Positions 35,059-43,881 of a DNA stretch of 64,000 nucleotides are shown here, piece by piece. Both the position numbers and the translations under genes were made by a program. The first letter of the stretch is position 1. Each line of letters starts with the position of its first letter. The notes below the pieces were generated by a model. That model was not told the origin of the DNA and ran no database searches. It saw nothing but the letters and a program-made list of their open reading frames with translations. The DNA comes from Niastella sp. OAS944 (lineage in GTDB: Bacteria; Bacteroidota; Bacteroidia; Chitinophagales; Chitinophagaceae): assembly GCA_024809215.1 (NCBI GenBank), contig JANUBW010000001.1, positions 2,522,841 to 2,586,840 on the forward strand, in the 5' to 3' direction.

Positions 35059-35737
35059 ATACCGGTTTAAACTTTTCGTAAAAGAAAAGATTGAACAATA
35101 ACATATCGAGTGCATACACAAAATCTTCAACCGGTATAGTAAATACCCTGAGGCCCAGGTTCTCCGCATCATTGTACCATACAACAGGTTGTTGCAAACC
35201 GGTGCCGGTAAGTATGCCGTTCACTATTAGAAATGGAATAAGTAGTAAGGGATAGATTGACAAAAAACCAGGCAGCCATTTTACCTTAACTATGAACTCC
35301 AATGCTATCAGCAGTACAGCTGTACTTATACAGCTCACCGATGTATATGCCCTGCCTAAATTATTAAAACCAATTAAAAGCAGTAGAGCCGACAATACAA
35401 TCACTACAGCCCTTTCAAACCGTAATGGCCACCTGATATTATAAAATGTATTCAAACAGTGATAGGTAAATACACAGGCAAAGGGAATGAATATGAAGAA
35501 CAGCACTTCTTCAACCGGCAGGTTAAACTACTTAAACCCCAAGGTGTAGGCATAGTTAAACCCCCAAACATTTTGCCCGGTAAATAAAACATCCCAGCCA
35601 ATAAAACAGGCCGATGCAATAGCGTTACCTGCAATAAACGCCTTGAAGTGATTATTAAACCTGATGGCCGGATAAAACGAGAACAGAAACGGAACAATAG
35701 CCGAAAAGATATTGATCAGCAAATAAGTTAAATGCAT
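34982..35737 (-). pseudogene. lycopene cyclase gene interrupted by an in-frame TAG
   Basis: Reading minus from ATG 35737: MHLTYLLINIFSAIVPFLFS...YAYTLGFK, then TAG at 35528-35530, then FNLPVEEVLFFIFIPFACVF and the rest of a multi-helix protein in the same frame. PVEE(V)LFF is the signature of the CarR/CrtYcd-type lycopene cyclase domain, which converts lycopene to beta-carotene. A single base change from a Tyr codon would explain the TAG. The full frame would encode about 251 residues with seven helices. The C-terminal ~22 residues read through the antisense of adenine deaminase and may be spurious. The frame is otherwise intact, so decay is recent. Confidence 0.85.
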
Positions 35738-35738
35738 A

Positions 35739-36203
35739 TTAATTACCCTGCATTTTCATTTTAAAATATTTGAACGGTACCCACAACATGCCAAAACACT
35801 CGCCTTCTTCTTTATCCAAATGTTTATGATGCACTTTATGCGCCCGGCGTATGGCTTTAAAATAAGCATTGTTCGAGTTGCGGAGTATTTTAAACCGCTG
35901 ATGAATAAAAACATCATGCACCAGAAAGTAGGCCAGTCCGTAAATTGTAATGCCACACCCAACCCAAAATGCCCAATTGTAACCATTGCGCATACCCCAA
36001 AATAAACCGGCAATACCGGGCAGCGCGAATATTAAAAAGAAGAGATCGTTGTGTTCAAAAAAACCTTCACTTTCTTTGCGGTGATGATCTTTATGCAGGA
36101 ACCAGAACAGGCCATGCATAATGTATTTATGGGTAAACCAGGCCACTCCTTCCATGCCTACAAATGCTGCCAGTACAATCAGTATATTTATGATGATCGC
36201 CAT
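35739..36203 (-). CDS. crtZ: beta-carotene hydroxylase (CrtZ-type)
   Basis: A 154-residue di-iron membrane hydroxylase of the fatty acid hydroxylase superfamily that converts beta-carotene to zeaxanthin. Histidine boxes HKYIMH, HKDHH, HDVFIHQRF and RRAHKVHHKH are complete. It lies 11 bases after the crtB stop and one base before the cyclase ATG, so it sits inside the operon. It is the only gene of the cluster with an intact frame; with the upstream steps broken it has no local substrate unless another carotenoid locus exists. Confidence 0.92.
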   Translation of the reverse strand: MAIIINILIVLAAFVGMEGVAWFTHKYIMHGLFWFLHKDHHRKESEGFFEHNDLFFLIFALPGIAGLFWGMRNGYNWAFWVGCGITIYGLAYFLVHDVFIHQRFKILRNSNNAYFKAIRRAHKVHHKHLDKEEGECFGMLWVPFKYFKMKMQGN

Positions 36204-36214
36204 AATAAACAGGT

Positions 36215-37045
36215 TTAAATAATATTCAACTGGTATTTTACATTAGATTGTACCATCAATGCCAGTTTTTGATAATTAGGGATACGCACGCGCGCGCTGA
36301 GTATTTTTTCTGCAGGCAATCGTTTTATTTTTTTAAACAGCACCCAATAGTAGTAATACGCCAGGTATACCCCTTTCTTTGACGAAGCCGGCAGCATCTT
36401 TATTCCTTTCAGGGCTTCCGAAAAATCTTCTTCTATTTCTTTTTCTATCTTTTCTTTATCGGCTTTTGAAAAATTGCCCAGGTTAACCGAAGGAAAATAG
36501 GTTCGCCCCAGCTGCAGGTTATCGGCCTGTGCATCGCGTAAAAAATTCACTTTCTGAAAAGCAGCGCCTAATCTCATAGCGTACGGATTGAGTTTTTCTT
36601 AAGACCCGGCCTTGCCATTGGTGAACACATGTAGACACATTAAACCTACCGCTTCGGCAGAACCGAGTATATACTTTTTATAGCTTTCTTCATTATACGT
36701 TTGGCAGTACAGGTCCATCTCCATGCTGTCGAGAAAAATATCTATCCATTTTCTATCGATATCGTACTTATGCACCACGGCCTGAAAGGCATTCAACACC
36801 GGGTTCAATGATATTTTGTCGCGCAGGGCGGCATCGGTATCATTTCGAAATGCAGTCAACAGTTCTTTCTTGTTGTACCCCTGAAAGCTATCTACAATTT
36901 CATCGGCAAACCGTACATAAATGGCATAAATAGGTTCGCGCAAAGGCCTGGCCAGGCAAAGAATGCCAAGCGAAAAACTTGTGCTGTATGTTTTCGTTGT
37001 AAGCTTGCTGCACTCAATAGAAACCCTGTCAAACAAATATTTCAT
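36215..37045 (-). pseudogene. crtB: phytoene synthase gene interrupted by an in-frame TAA
   Basis: Minus strand from ATG 37045: SFSLGILCLARPLREPIYAIYV, then RFADEIVDSF (first Asp-rich motif), to FTNGKAGS, TAA at 36599-36601, then EKLNPYAMRLGAAFQKVNFLRD in the same frame. The second Asp-rich site NFLRDAQAD and RTYFP follow to a normal end. The full length would be 276 codons, usual for CrtB, which joins two geranylgeranyl diphosphates to phytoene. The stop sits where a Tyr is expected, one base change away. No frameshift or other damage is seen. Unless suppressed, the product lacks the second active-site motif. Confidence 0.88.
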
Positions 37046-37163
37046 GTGTCTTTTTTGTTAAGTACTTGTTTAATAATCCAGCGGCTATTTTTCCAGAAAT
37101 AATTGAAGGCGGCACGCCTGGTCCGGGTACGGTTAACTGACCTGCGTAAAAGAGGTTCTTTAG
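37029..37163 (-). pseudogene. crtI: 3' remnant of a phytoene desaturase gene
   Basis: Forty-four codons remain: LKNLFYAGQLTVPGPGVPPS and IISGKIAAGLLNKYLTKKTH, ending in a TGA that overlaps the crtB start by 17 bases. The N-x-x-Y-x-G-x-x-x-x-P-G-x-G-x-P motif is the C-terminal signature of CrtI-type desaturases. Directly upstream is an in-frame TAA and then unrelated DNA, so about nine tenths of the gene has been deleted. The tight overlap with crtB shows that it was the upstream gene of the operon. Confidence 0.85.
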
Positions 37164-37340
37164 TTACCATTGTTAAACACAGAAAAAAATCCCCAGTTAC
37201 GCGACCCCATTCTTCATATTATAATTAGCATTTAACTAAGATTTTCTTTATATCTTTAGTAACAGCTATCCATTGCATTACCTGCGCCTTTCCTTTGAAA
37301 CTAAGAATGTTGACAATTAAGGAACCTAAAACCTTACAAG

Positions 37341-38003
37341 ATGACCACAACAACAGTAAACACAACGCCAGGGGTGGAACAATGGCTTTCTAAAAACATG
37401 AATTCCGAATCACCATTTACTCAGTATGTAAAAAACATCTACCCACTTAGTACAGCCGCGCAGGAGTTTATAAATCAAAAAGCATATCCCAGTCATTATA
37501 ATAAAAATGAAATGCTGATCGCGGCTGGCGATATGTGCAAGGGCATTTACCTGATACGCAAAGGTGTGCTTCGCAGTTTTATAAAAGAAGGGCAGAAAGA
37601 GATCACCACCTGGATCTCGGGCGAACATGAACTGGCCACCTGTATTACCTGTTATGGATTAAAGCAACCTGCACGTGAAAACATTCAGGCGCTGGAAGAT
37701 TGCGAACTGGTGGTGCTGAGTACCGAAGACCTGCAATATTTGTATGAGCATTTTCCCGAGAGTAATATTGTGGGCCGTAAAATACTGGAGAAATATTACC
37801 GCGATGCCGAAGAGCGGGCATTTATTGCACGCTTAATGGAGGCCACTACCAAATACAAACATTTTATTGCCACCAAAAGCGATCTGCTGAACCGGGTACC
37901 GCTAAAATTCATTGCCTCTTACCTGGGTATGACGCTTGAAACGCTTAGCCGTATCAGGAGTAAGTTATCGAGGAATATGAATGATATGGAGTTGGGGATT
38001 TAG
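37341..38003 (+). CDS. Crp/Fnr-family transcriptional regulator
   Basis: A 220-residue regulator with a cNMP-binding-type barrel (NKNEMLIAAGDMCKGIYLIRKGVLRSF) and a C-terminal helix-turn-helix (VPLKFIASYLGMTLETLSRIRSKLS). The Glu-x-x-x-Arg pair of the recognition helix is present (ETLSR), so a TGA-type half-site is possible. The N-terminal 20 residues are extra and low in structure. It stands next to the deletion that removed crtI and may once have controlled the carotenoid operon, but it may equally be unrelated. Its TAG starts a repeat array. Confidence 0.88.
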   Translation: MTTTTVNTTPGVEQWLSKNMNSESPFTQYVKNIYPLSTAAQEFINQKAYPSHYNKNEMLIAAGDMCKGIYLIRKGVLRSFIKEGQKEITTWISGEHELATCITCYGLKQPARENIQALEDCELVVLSTEDLQYLYEHFPESNIVGRKILEKYYRDAEERAFIARLMEATTKYKHFIATKSDLLNRVPLKFIASYLGMTLETLSRIRSKLSRNMNDMELGI

Positions 38004-38070
38004 TTGACGGGTTAATGAGGAGTTGAAAAGGTGATAGAGTTGATGTAGGTGATAAAGGAAATACAGACAT
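38001..38070. repeat. stop-anchored TGA-rich array shared with 25.5 kb
   Basis: From the TAG of the Crp gene: TTGACGGG, TTAATGAG, then AGTTGAAAAGGTGATAGAGT and TGATGTAGGTGATAAAGG units of about 8-9 bp, each with a TGA or TAA. About 50 bases match 25510-25565 with few differences. It ends with GGAAATACAG. Confidence 0.75.
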
Positions 38071-38097
38071 CGTTCAAATTTACAGAATGGCCGGTTT

Positions 38098-38720
38098 GTT
38101 CTTCTGAACGGTCATCCAAATCAATTCAACCATTGTTCAATTCAATTACCAGGTCGTTTAATTTACTAATTGATGGATTTGATCTTTTGAACAACCATAA
38201 AATTCTATTTAACTGTCCTACAATTTAATGTTGCCATCGCTTAATTTTACTAAATGACCGGTTTGATTTTTTGAACGATCGTCCAATTAAACTAAACGGT
38301 CGGTTTGATCTTTTAAGCCATCATTCAATTCTATTCAACCATAGTTCAATTTTACTAAATGGCCGGTTTGATCTTTTGAACGACCATTCAATTTTATTTA
38401 ACCATCATTTAATTCAGTTAAGCCATCGTTTAATTTATCAAATTGAGCAGTTTGATCTTTTAAGCCATCGTTTAATTTTACTAATTGGTCAGTTCGATGT
38501 TTTAGATCATCATTCAAATCAATTAAACCATTATTTAATTCAATTTTGCCATCGTTCAATTCAATTAAGTCATCGTTTAATTTTACTAATTGATGGGTTT
38601 GATCTTTTGAACGACCATTCAATTCCATTTAACTATCGTCCAACTCAATTTTGCCATCGTTCAATTTATCAAATTGAGCAGTTTGATCTTTTAAGCCATC
38701 GTTCAATCTTTTAAGTGCAG
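38098..38720. repeat. long 21-bp-periodic array with decayed coiled-coil frame on the minus strand
   Basis: The marker GATCTTTT (or a variant) recurs at 38181, 38265, 38307, 38370, 38454, 38496, 38601 and 38685; all spacings (84, 42, 63, 84, 42, 105, 84) are multiples of 21, hence of 7. On the minus strand one frame stays in phase for about 600 bp and encodes heptads such as LNDGLKD-QTAQFDK-LNDGLTE, with hydrophobics 4-3 spaced as in a coiled coil. It is broken by several stops, each one or two bases from a Leu codon. The longest open piece with an ATG is 38398-38628. Base composition is much richer in AT than neighbouring genes. It may be a ruined coiled-coil gene or a large relative of the intergenic heptamer arrays. 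Confidence 0.85.
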
Positions 38721-38789
38721 CGCTTAATGTATTAAATGTTACACTTGTTGTTTTAAATCGGCAATTCAAACTAAAGATCAATCACTTAC

Positions 38790-38912
38790 ACCAAAAGCCC
38801 GAAACCCCGCAGACCGGGGAACCTGTATTCCTTGGTAACCGGAAACCGGTAGCCGGCATAACATGAAACTCCATAGACCTGGGAACCTGAAACTAAGAAC
38901 GGAGAACTTTCA
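38790..38912. repeat. heptamer array (GGTAACC/GGAAACC/GGTAGCC; GAACCTGAAACT)
   Basis: Degenerate seven-base units run across this stretch, clearest at 38832-38856. The words match those at 12.7 and 16.05 kb. The rest of the gap 38004-39013 contains only the arrays described; no gene was found in it. Confidence 0.65.
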
Positions 38913-39013
38913 CCGGTAAAAAATCCGCTTTTACCGACTTCCACCTTCCTTTAGGCGGCCAACGCTTGCCGGCTGGCGCTGTGGCAGTTAGCTTTGTTGA
39001 AAATTATTACCCC

Positions 39014-39913
39014 ATGCGCGACAAAGCATTTAAAGAACAGCAAAGGGCCTTAAGAGATGAAAGAAGAAAGGCGGCACTTGGCAGACGCGGACAACGTAAA
39101 AGAAGTGGTAGTGTACTGGCCGGCCTGCTGTTACTGTGCATTGGTACCATCCTGTTGTTAAAACAGTTTGGCTTTCCCTTCCCCGAGTGGTTATTTACCT
39201 GGCCCATGATAGTAATTGCGTTTGGTTTGCTGGCCGGTGCCGGTAACTCGTTCCGCGATCCGGGTTGGGTTATTATTTGCGGAGTAGGCGTTGTTTTCCT
39301 GCTCGGTAGAGTATGGACCGGCACTCCCATTCATCACTTTATATGGCCCGTACTTATTATAGCTGCAGGCTTTATTTTCATCCTGGCGCCCCGCCGCCAC
39401 CGTATGTGGCACCAGCGGTTTCATGAGTACGATGAGGAAGAAAGAAAGAACTGGCAACGCCATGGATGGCACCAACCACAAGAGGTAGAAGAACCTGTTG
39501 TTACACCCGTTGTTACAGACACTGACGGTAATCCAATAGCTCAACCACAAAAGCCTGAAAGCGGAAAAAGAAGTCCCGATAACTGGCTCGATACAGTGAC
39601 CATCTTTAGCTCAGTAAAGAAAAATGTGTTCTCAAAGAATTTCAAAGGCGGTGATGTGGTATCCATATTCGGGGGAGCAGAGATCAATTTAACGCAGGCC
39701 GACTTTCAGGGTTCCATAGCCATTGAAGTGGTACAGATCTTTGGCGGTACCAAACTGGTAATACCACCGCACTGGCAAATACGCTCTGAAATGGTAGCCA
39801 TTTTTGGTGGCATCGATGATAAACGCCCGCCCCAAATGACCTATGATGAAGATAAAGTAGTTGTATTACACGGTACTACCATCTTCGGCGGCATTGAAAT
39901 AAAAAGCTATTAA
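39014..39913 (+). CDS. LiaF-like membrane protein (LiaI/LiaF TM region plus C-terminal beta domain)
   Basis: A 299-residue protein. The basic N-terminus (MRDKAFKEQQRALRDERRKAA) leads to four short helices (residues ~33-115) of the LiaI-LiaF-like TM region. An acidic linker precedes a right-handed beta domain (DTVTIFSSVKKNVFSKNFKGGDVVSIFGGAEINLTQADF) with repeated IFGG turns, as in the cell-wall-active antibiotics response family. The frame opens at 38966 inside repeat-derived sequence; I use ATG 39014. With the LytS/LytTR pair downstream it resembles an envelope-stress unit. Confidence 0.87.
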   Translation: MRDKAFKEQQRALRDERRKAALGRRGQRKRSGSVLAGLLLLCIGTILLLKQFGFPFPEWLFTWPMIVIAFGLLAGAGNSFRDPGWVIICGVGVVFLLGRVWTGTPIHHFIWPVLIIAAGFIFILAPRRHRMWHQRFHEYDEEERKNWQRHGWHQPQEVEEPVVTPVVTDTDGNPIAQPQKPESGKRSPDNWLDTVTIFSSVKKNVFSKNFKGGDVVSIFGGAEINLTQADFQGSIAIEVVQIFGGTKLVIPPHWQIRSEMVAIFGGIDDKRPPQMTYDEDKVVVLHGTTIFGGIEIKSY

Positions 39914-39941
39914 TTACATACAACCATTAAAAACCTGTTAT

Positions 39942-40301
39942 ATGCACTGGTTCCTTGCAAAAATAGTTTACCAAATAGTTTGTGGCGAAGGAAATCACAC
40001 CGCCCAGTTTGATGAGCAGTTACGCCTGGTACAGGCCGTTGACGAAAACGAAGCCTTTAATAAAGCCAAAGCCATTGGTGAACAGGAGCAGGAGATGTTC
40101 ATGAACCAACAACAAAAATTAGTTACCTGGCAGTTTGTGAATGTATGCGAGCTGTATAAGATATCAGCACTTATCGATGGGGCCGAATTATATTCACGTA
40201 TACAGGAAACCGATAACGCCGGTTCGTACATTGAGCTGGTAAATAAAAAAGCCGCTCATATAAAATCAAGTAATACACATAAGTATTTGCAATTATTTTA
40301 A
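39942..40301 (+). CDS. DUF4288 domain protein
   Basis: A 119-residue soluble protein. MHWFLAKIVYQIVCGEGNHTAQFDEQLRLVQAVDENEAFNKAKAIG is the DUF4288 pattern (W(Y/F)..K...): a small alpha/beta domain of unknown function. It lies between the LiaF-like gene (28 bases) and the LytS-type kinase (6 bases), so the four genes 39014-42142 probably form one operon and it may have a role in that signalling unit. Confidence 0.85.
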   Translation: MHWFLAKIVYQIVCGEGNHTAQFDEQLRLVQAVDENEAFNKAKAIGEQEQEMFMNQQQKLVTWQFVNVCELYKISALIDGAELYSRIQETDNAGSYIELVNKKAAHIKSSNTHKYLQLF

Positions 40302-40307
40302 CGCAGT

Positions 40308-41375
40308 ATGGCATCATCACCACTTGGCACATTAAAGAATAAAACCATTTTTGCCGCAGCCTGGCTGGGCTGGTCAATAATGCAGGTTAAAATACTGCAG
40401 GATTGGGGCTTTACAGCAAAGATAGCTGCATTAGACAGCCTGGTGAGTAATGGATTGCTGGCAACCTTTACTATAATAATTGTAAACAGCCTCAGGTATT
40501 ATAGACCCAAAAAAGGGAAATACATATACATCATAACCATTTGTGCAGTTAAAGCCGGGTTATGGGGCGTGTTGGTAAAATATATTATGTCGAATATTTT
40601 TCCTGCAGAAACCGCCTACCTCGATTTTCTTGAAAAATTCATGCCCATACGATTTGATATTGCGTTACTGGTTGCGTTGTGTATGGCCCTTATAAGTGAA
40701 TTGTTTTATACGCTCGAAGAACAGAAAGACAGTGAGTACCGGAAAACAGATGCCGAAAAACTGGCACGCGAAGCGGAATTGTATAAACTGCGTCAGCAAT
40801 TACAACCGCATTTTTTATTCAACAGTCTGAACTCAATCAGCGCCCTGATAACCATTCAACCGGCACAGGCGCGTAAAATGATACAACAGTTATCTGATTT
40901 TTTAAGAGGTACGTTAAAGAAAGAAGAGAACCAGTGGATAAGCCTCGAAGATGAATTACAACATTTACAGTTGTACCTCGATATTGAAAAGGTACGCTTT
41001 GGTCACCGGTTAAATACGGCCGTTACCTGCGCAGGTGCCGACGCTAAACTTACATTACCAAGTATGTTATTACAACCGCTGGTTGAAAATGCCATAAAGT
41101 TTGGCTTGTACGACACTACCGAAACGGTGACCATAACAATTGATGCCGCCAGGGAAAGCCATTACCTGGTAGTAACCATTCAAAACCCTTTTGATCCTGA
41201 AACGTCGTCGCCCAAACAGGGAACAGGGTTTGGTTTAAGTTCTGTACAACGGCGTTTATATTTGCTGTTTGCCCGCAACGATCTGTTGAGCACCCGGCAT
41301 ACCGATAACCTGTTCACCACTGTTATAAAGATCCCTCAGCCCAAAGCAGTTGGTACCGAAACTTTGAATTATTAA
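40308..41375 (+). CDS. LytS/YehU-type sensor histidine kinase
   Basis: A 355-residue membrane kinase. Three to four helices (residues ~15-135) are followed by a His_kinase domain with the phospho-acceptor motif QPHFLFNSLNSISALI, and an ATPase lid with LQPLVENAIKFGL and GTGFGLSSVQRRL. This type pairs with LytTR response regulators, and such a gene follows 26 bases downstream. The ligand is unknown; the sensor has no large extracellular loop. Confidence 0.93.
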   Translation: MASSPLGTLKNKTIFAAAWLGWSIMQVKILQDWGFTAKIAALDSLVSNGLLATFTIIIVNSLRYYRPKKGKYIYIITICAVKAGLWGVLVKYIMSNIFPAETAYLDFLEKFMPIRFDIALLVALCMALISELFYTLEEQKDSEYRKTDAEKLAREAELYKLRQQLQPHFLFNSLNSISALITIQPAQARKMIQQLSDFLRGTLKKEENQWISLEDELQHLQLYLDIEKVRFGHRLNTAVTCAGADAKLTLPSMLLQPLVENAIKFGLYDTTETVTITIDAARESHYLVVTIQNPFDPETSSPKQGTGFGLSSVQRRLYLLFARNDLLSTRHTDNLFTTVIKIPQPKAVGTETLNY

Positions 41376-41401
41376 AACCTTATAAAAATAACTTTACCGG
41401 A

Positions 41402-42142
41402 ATGAAAAAAGCCATTATTGTAGACGATGAACCGCTGGCCCGTATGGTAGTAAAAGAATACCTGCTGCAACATCCTAACATTACCGTAGTACATGAATGT
41501 AATGATGGCTTCGAAGGTATTAAAGCAATAATCCAACATCAGCCCGATGTAGTATTTCTGGATATACAAATGCCTAAAATAAATGGCTTTGAAATGCTGG
41601 AACTGGTAGAACAGCCACCGGCAGTGATTTTCACCACCGCTTTTGATGAATACGCCATAAAGGCTTTTGAGAGCCATGCGGTAGATTATTTATTGAAACC
41701 CTTTAGCCAGGACCGTTTTGATAAAGCCATTGAGCGTTTAACAGAACGCGATGCTACTGTAACATTAAATAATACCCGCGACCTGCTCGATACGGCTGCC
41801 CAGGGCCCACAGCAAAACCAACGCATTGTTGTAAAAACAGGCAATAAGATCAAGATCATTCCTATAGATGAAGTGCACTATCTTGAATCGGCCGATGATT
41901 ATGTAAAGATCCACACCAAAGAAGGCGCATTTCTGAAAAACAAAACCATGGGGCATTTTGAAAAGGTGCTCGACCCACAGCAATTTGTGCGTACACATCG
42001 TTCGTATATGGTTAATGTGCAGCTGGTTACCCGCATAGATCCTTACGAAAAGGAAAATTTTCTGGCCCAGTTAAAAACAGGTGCACAGGTGCCCGTTAGT
42101 AAAACCGGTTATGCCAAACTGAAATCTGTACTCGGCATTTAA
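41402..42142 (+). CDS. LytTR-family response regulator
   Basis: A 246-residue regulator. The receiver domain has DDE near residues 8-10, phospho-acceptor Asp54 (VVFLDIQMPKINGFEM) and Lys in LLKPFSQDRF. The LytTR DNA-binding domain starts near residue 140 (RIVVKTGNKIKIIPIDEVHYLESADDYVKIHT) and keeps RTHRSYMVN. It is the partner of the kinase encoded just upstream. LytTR proteins bind paired direct repeats; none was identified upstream of the operon. Confidence 0.95.
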   Translation: MKKAIIVDDEPLARMVVKEYLLQHPNITVVHECNDGFEGIKAIIQHQPDVVFLDIQMPKINGFEMLELVEQPPAVIFTTAFDEYAIKAFESHAVDYLLKPFSQDRFDKAIERLTERDATVTLNNTRDLLDTAAQGPQQNQRIVVKTGNKIKIIPIDEVHYLESADDYVKIHTKEGAFLKNKTMGHFEKVLDPQQFVRTHRSYMVNVQLVTRIDPYEKENFLAQLKTGAQVPVSKTGYAKLKSVLGI

Positions 42143-42341
42143 CTTTGACCGGATACAGGTAACACCCATACGCCTAAGCGCTAACACTTACAAATAAATA
42201 TAAATATTATTTAAACTGCATACTTCCATTGCCGTTATTTAGTCGCGGTGCATCACTTCGGTGTTTATACATAGGCTATTTGTGCGTTCAGGTTAAAGAT
42301 GAAGACAGAGGCTGATTCATTTATCATTAACCCTATAACTT

Positions 42342-43478
42342 ATGTATCCGGTACCCGACAACTGCGGTAAAGGCGCCGCTATGCTCTTACTTTCCCTTTC
42401 GCTTGTTTCATTGCAGCCCGGGCGGGCACAGTGTATTGCCGTAGGCCCCAAAAGTCCGGCTACTTCGGCAAATGTTTCCTACTCGGGCAGCGATTATGCT
42501 TTTCATAATCCATCAAATGCACTGGTGAATGATAATAATTTCGCTTATGCAGCATCGCTTGCAAGTATTTTTAACAAGACCACCGACTACTTACAGGTCA
42601 AAGACTTCGGTTTTAACATTCCCACGGCTGCCACTATCTGTAACATTGAAGCGAAAGTAGTTAAAAGCGCAACAGACATAGACCTTTTAATTATTAGCGC
42701 CTGGGTAAAAGATTATGATGTGCGCATTATAAAGAACAATGTGCTTGCAGGCAATAACCAAAAAAACAGCGCTGCGTGGAATGATGCGCCAACCGCTGTT
42801 ACTTATGGCGGTTCAGACCCGCTTTGGGGAACAACCTGGTCGCCGGCAGAAGTGAACAATAGTAACTTCGGGCTTTCGATCGCTGCTGAAGTAAAAACCG
42901 GTATAGGGTTGCTGCCTGTTATAAATATTGATAACATCAGCCTTACCGTTTATTATTTAGACCCCAGCGTTTTACCTGCGCAGGTAGTTCAGTTCAATGT
43001 AGCCCATGGTTCAAACAATACAGCTTTGGTTTCGTGGAAGCAAAGCAGTGGCGATGCAGCAACGTCCTTTATTGTTGAACGATCGGTAAATGGGTCAACG
43101 TGGGAAAGCCTGCCAGGCAATGTGCAAAAGAACAATACCGCTTCGTTATTTAAAGACAACAGACCTTTACCGGGTAAATCGTATTACCGGCTTAAGATGA
43201 TCAATGCGGTTGGTAATGCACATTATACCACAACGCTACCCTTTGAACTTACAGACGTTACTTCGTTAACCTGTTACCCAAATCCGTTTACATCGGTGAT
43301 ACAGGTAAAGGGCCTGGAGGCGGGCGAACAGGTAGCGGTAAGTAATTTATTAGGGCAGCGGATATTCCTGAGCACGCCCGCAGCTACTAACACCCTAAGC
43401 ATTAATATCAATGATCTTCAACCTGGTATGTATGTTATCAGCGCTGGTAACCGTAAGATGAAGGTGGAGAAGCGGTGA
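42342..43478 (+). CDS. secreted protein with type IX sorting domain
   Basis: A 378-residue exported protein. An N-terminal signal peptide (MLLLSLSLVSLQPGRAQ) leads to a beta-sandwich region (residues ~35-210), then a fibronectin-like segment (VVQFNVAHGSNNTALVSWKQSSGDAATSFIVERSVNG) and a C-terminal type A sorting domain (LTCYPNPFTSVIQVKGL ... PGMYVISAGNRKMKVEKR). It is exported by the type IX machinery whose porU/porV genes lie at the other end of the window. No catalytic domain is recognised. The TGA begins a heptamer array. Confidence 0.87.
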   Translation: MYPVPDNCGKGAAMLLLSLSLVSLQPGRAQCIAVGPKSPATSANVSYSGSDYAFHNPSNALVNDNNFAYAASLASIFNKTTDYLQVKDFGFNIPTAATICNIEAKVVKSATDIDLLIISAWVKDYDVRIIKNNVLAGNNQKNSAAWNDAPTAVTYGGSDPLWGTTWSPAEVNNSNFGLSIAAEVKTGIGLLPVINIDNISLTVYYLDPSVLPAQVVQFNVAHGSNNTALVSWKQSSGDAATSFIVERSVNGSTWESLPGNVQKNNTASLFKDNRPLPGKSYYRLKMINAVGNAHYTTTLPFELTDVTSLTCYPNPFTSVIQVKGLEAGEQVAVSNLLGQRIFLSTPAATNTLSININDLQPGMYVISAGNRKMKVEKR

Positions 43479-43511
43479 GCGGTGAGTGGTGAGTGGTGAG
43501 TGGTGAGTGGT
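43476..43511. repeat. heptamer array TGAGTGG beginning at the stop codon
   Basis: TGA triplets at 43476 (the gene's own stop), 43483, 43490, 43497 and 43504 are exactly seven bases apart in units TGAGCGG, TGAGTGG, TGAGTGG and so on. The stops therefore rotate through frames 0, 1, 2, 0, 1. Confidence 0.9.
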
Positions 43512-43629
43512 ATCCTAAATTCGAGATTAATAACAGTTAGCGACAGCTTGATTTTCGAGATCTTTGGTTTTATATGGGCGTGTTAATTCACGTGAAAAAC
43601 GGTTGGACATCATGACCTTATTACGTTAG

Positions 43630-43652
43630 AACCCGCTACCACAGCGGGTTTT
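43630..43652 (+). terminator. small hairpin in the 43.5-43.9 kb gap
   Basis: AACCCGCT/AGCGGGTT with a five-base loop, then TTTTAAC. It may end the transcript of the sorting-domain protein. Apart from this, the array at 43476 and a possible promoter at 43723, the 403-bp gap shows nothing. Confidence 0.5.
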
Positions 43653-43722
43653 AACTTTTCAAAAAGGCTTACGGATACTAAAAACGGGCTTATGTTGGTT
43701 TTCAGTATCTCAAAACCTGGTG

Positions 43723-43730
43723 TATGTTTG
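43723..43730 (+). promoter_or_regulatory. possible -7 element for the small exported protein
   Basis: TATGTTTG fits TAnnTTTG, with a T-rich TTTTC about 20 bases upstream. It would give a leader of about 145 bases before the ATG at 43882, long for this phylum. Confidence 0.35.
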
Positions 43731-43881
43731 CATTACGAAACGCAACTAACACACACCAAAGGGTGTATCTCTGGTAAAAATACGTTGCACACTCCGCTTA
43801 ACTTACGCATTGCCTGCCTCCGCGATTGTCTCCCCATACAGGAAGTAGTAAACAGATCAATAACTTATAAACATTACAACT

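Noticed and set aside
35452-35697. Alternative frame across the lycopene cyclase stop
   Set aside because: It is in a different frame from both halves of the cyclase; the two halves join directly in one frame through a single TAG, so no frameshift is needed.
38271-38714. 147-codon open frame on the plus strand in the 21-bp array
   Set aside because: In a repeat whose period is a multiple of three, one stop-free unit makes the whole frame open. The translation is rich in His, Phe, Leu and Asn with no protein-like pattern, and the minus strand gives a more sensible coiled-coil sequence.
38098-38720. CRISPR array
   Set aside because: The repeats are degenerate, period 21, with no unique spacers of constant length and no cas genes nearby.
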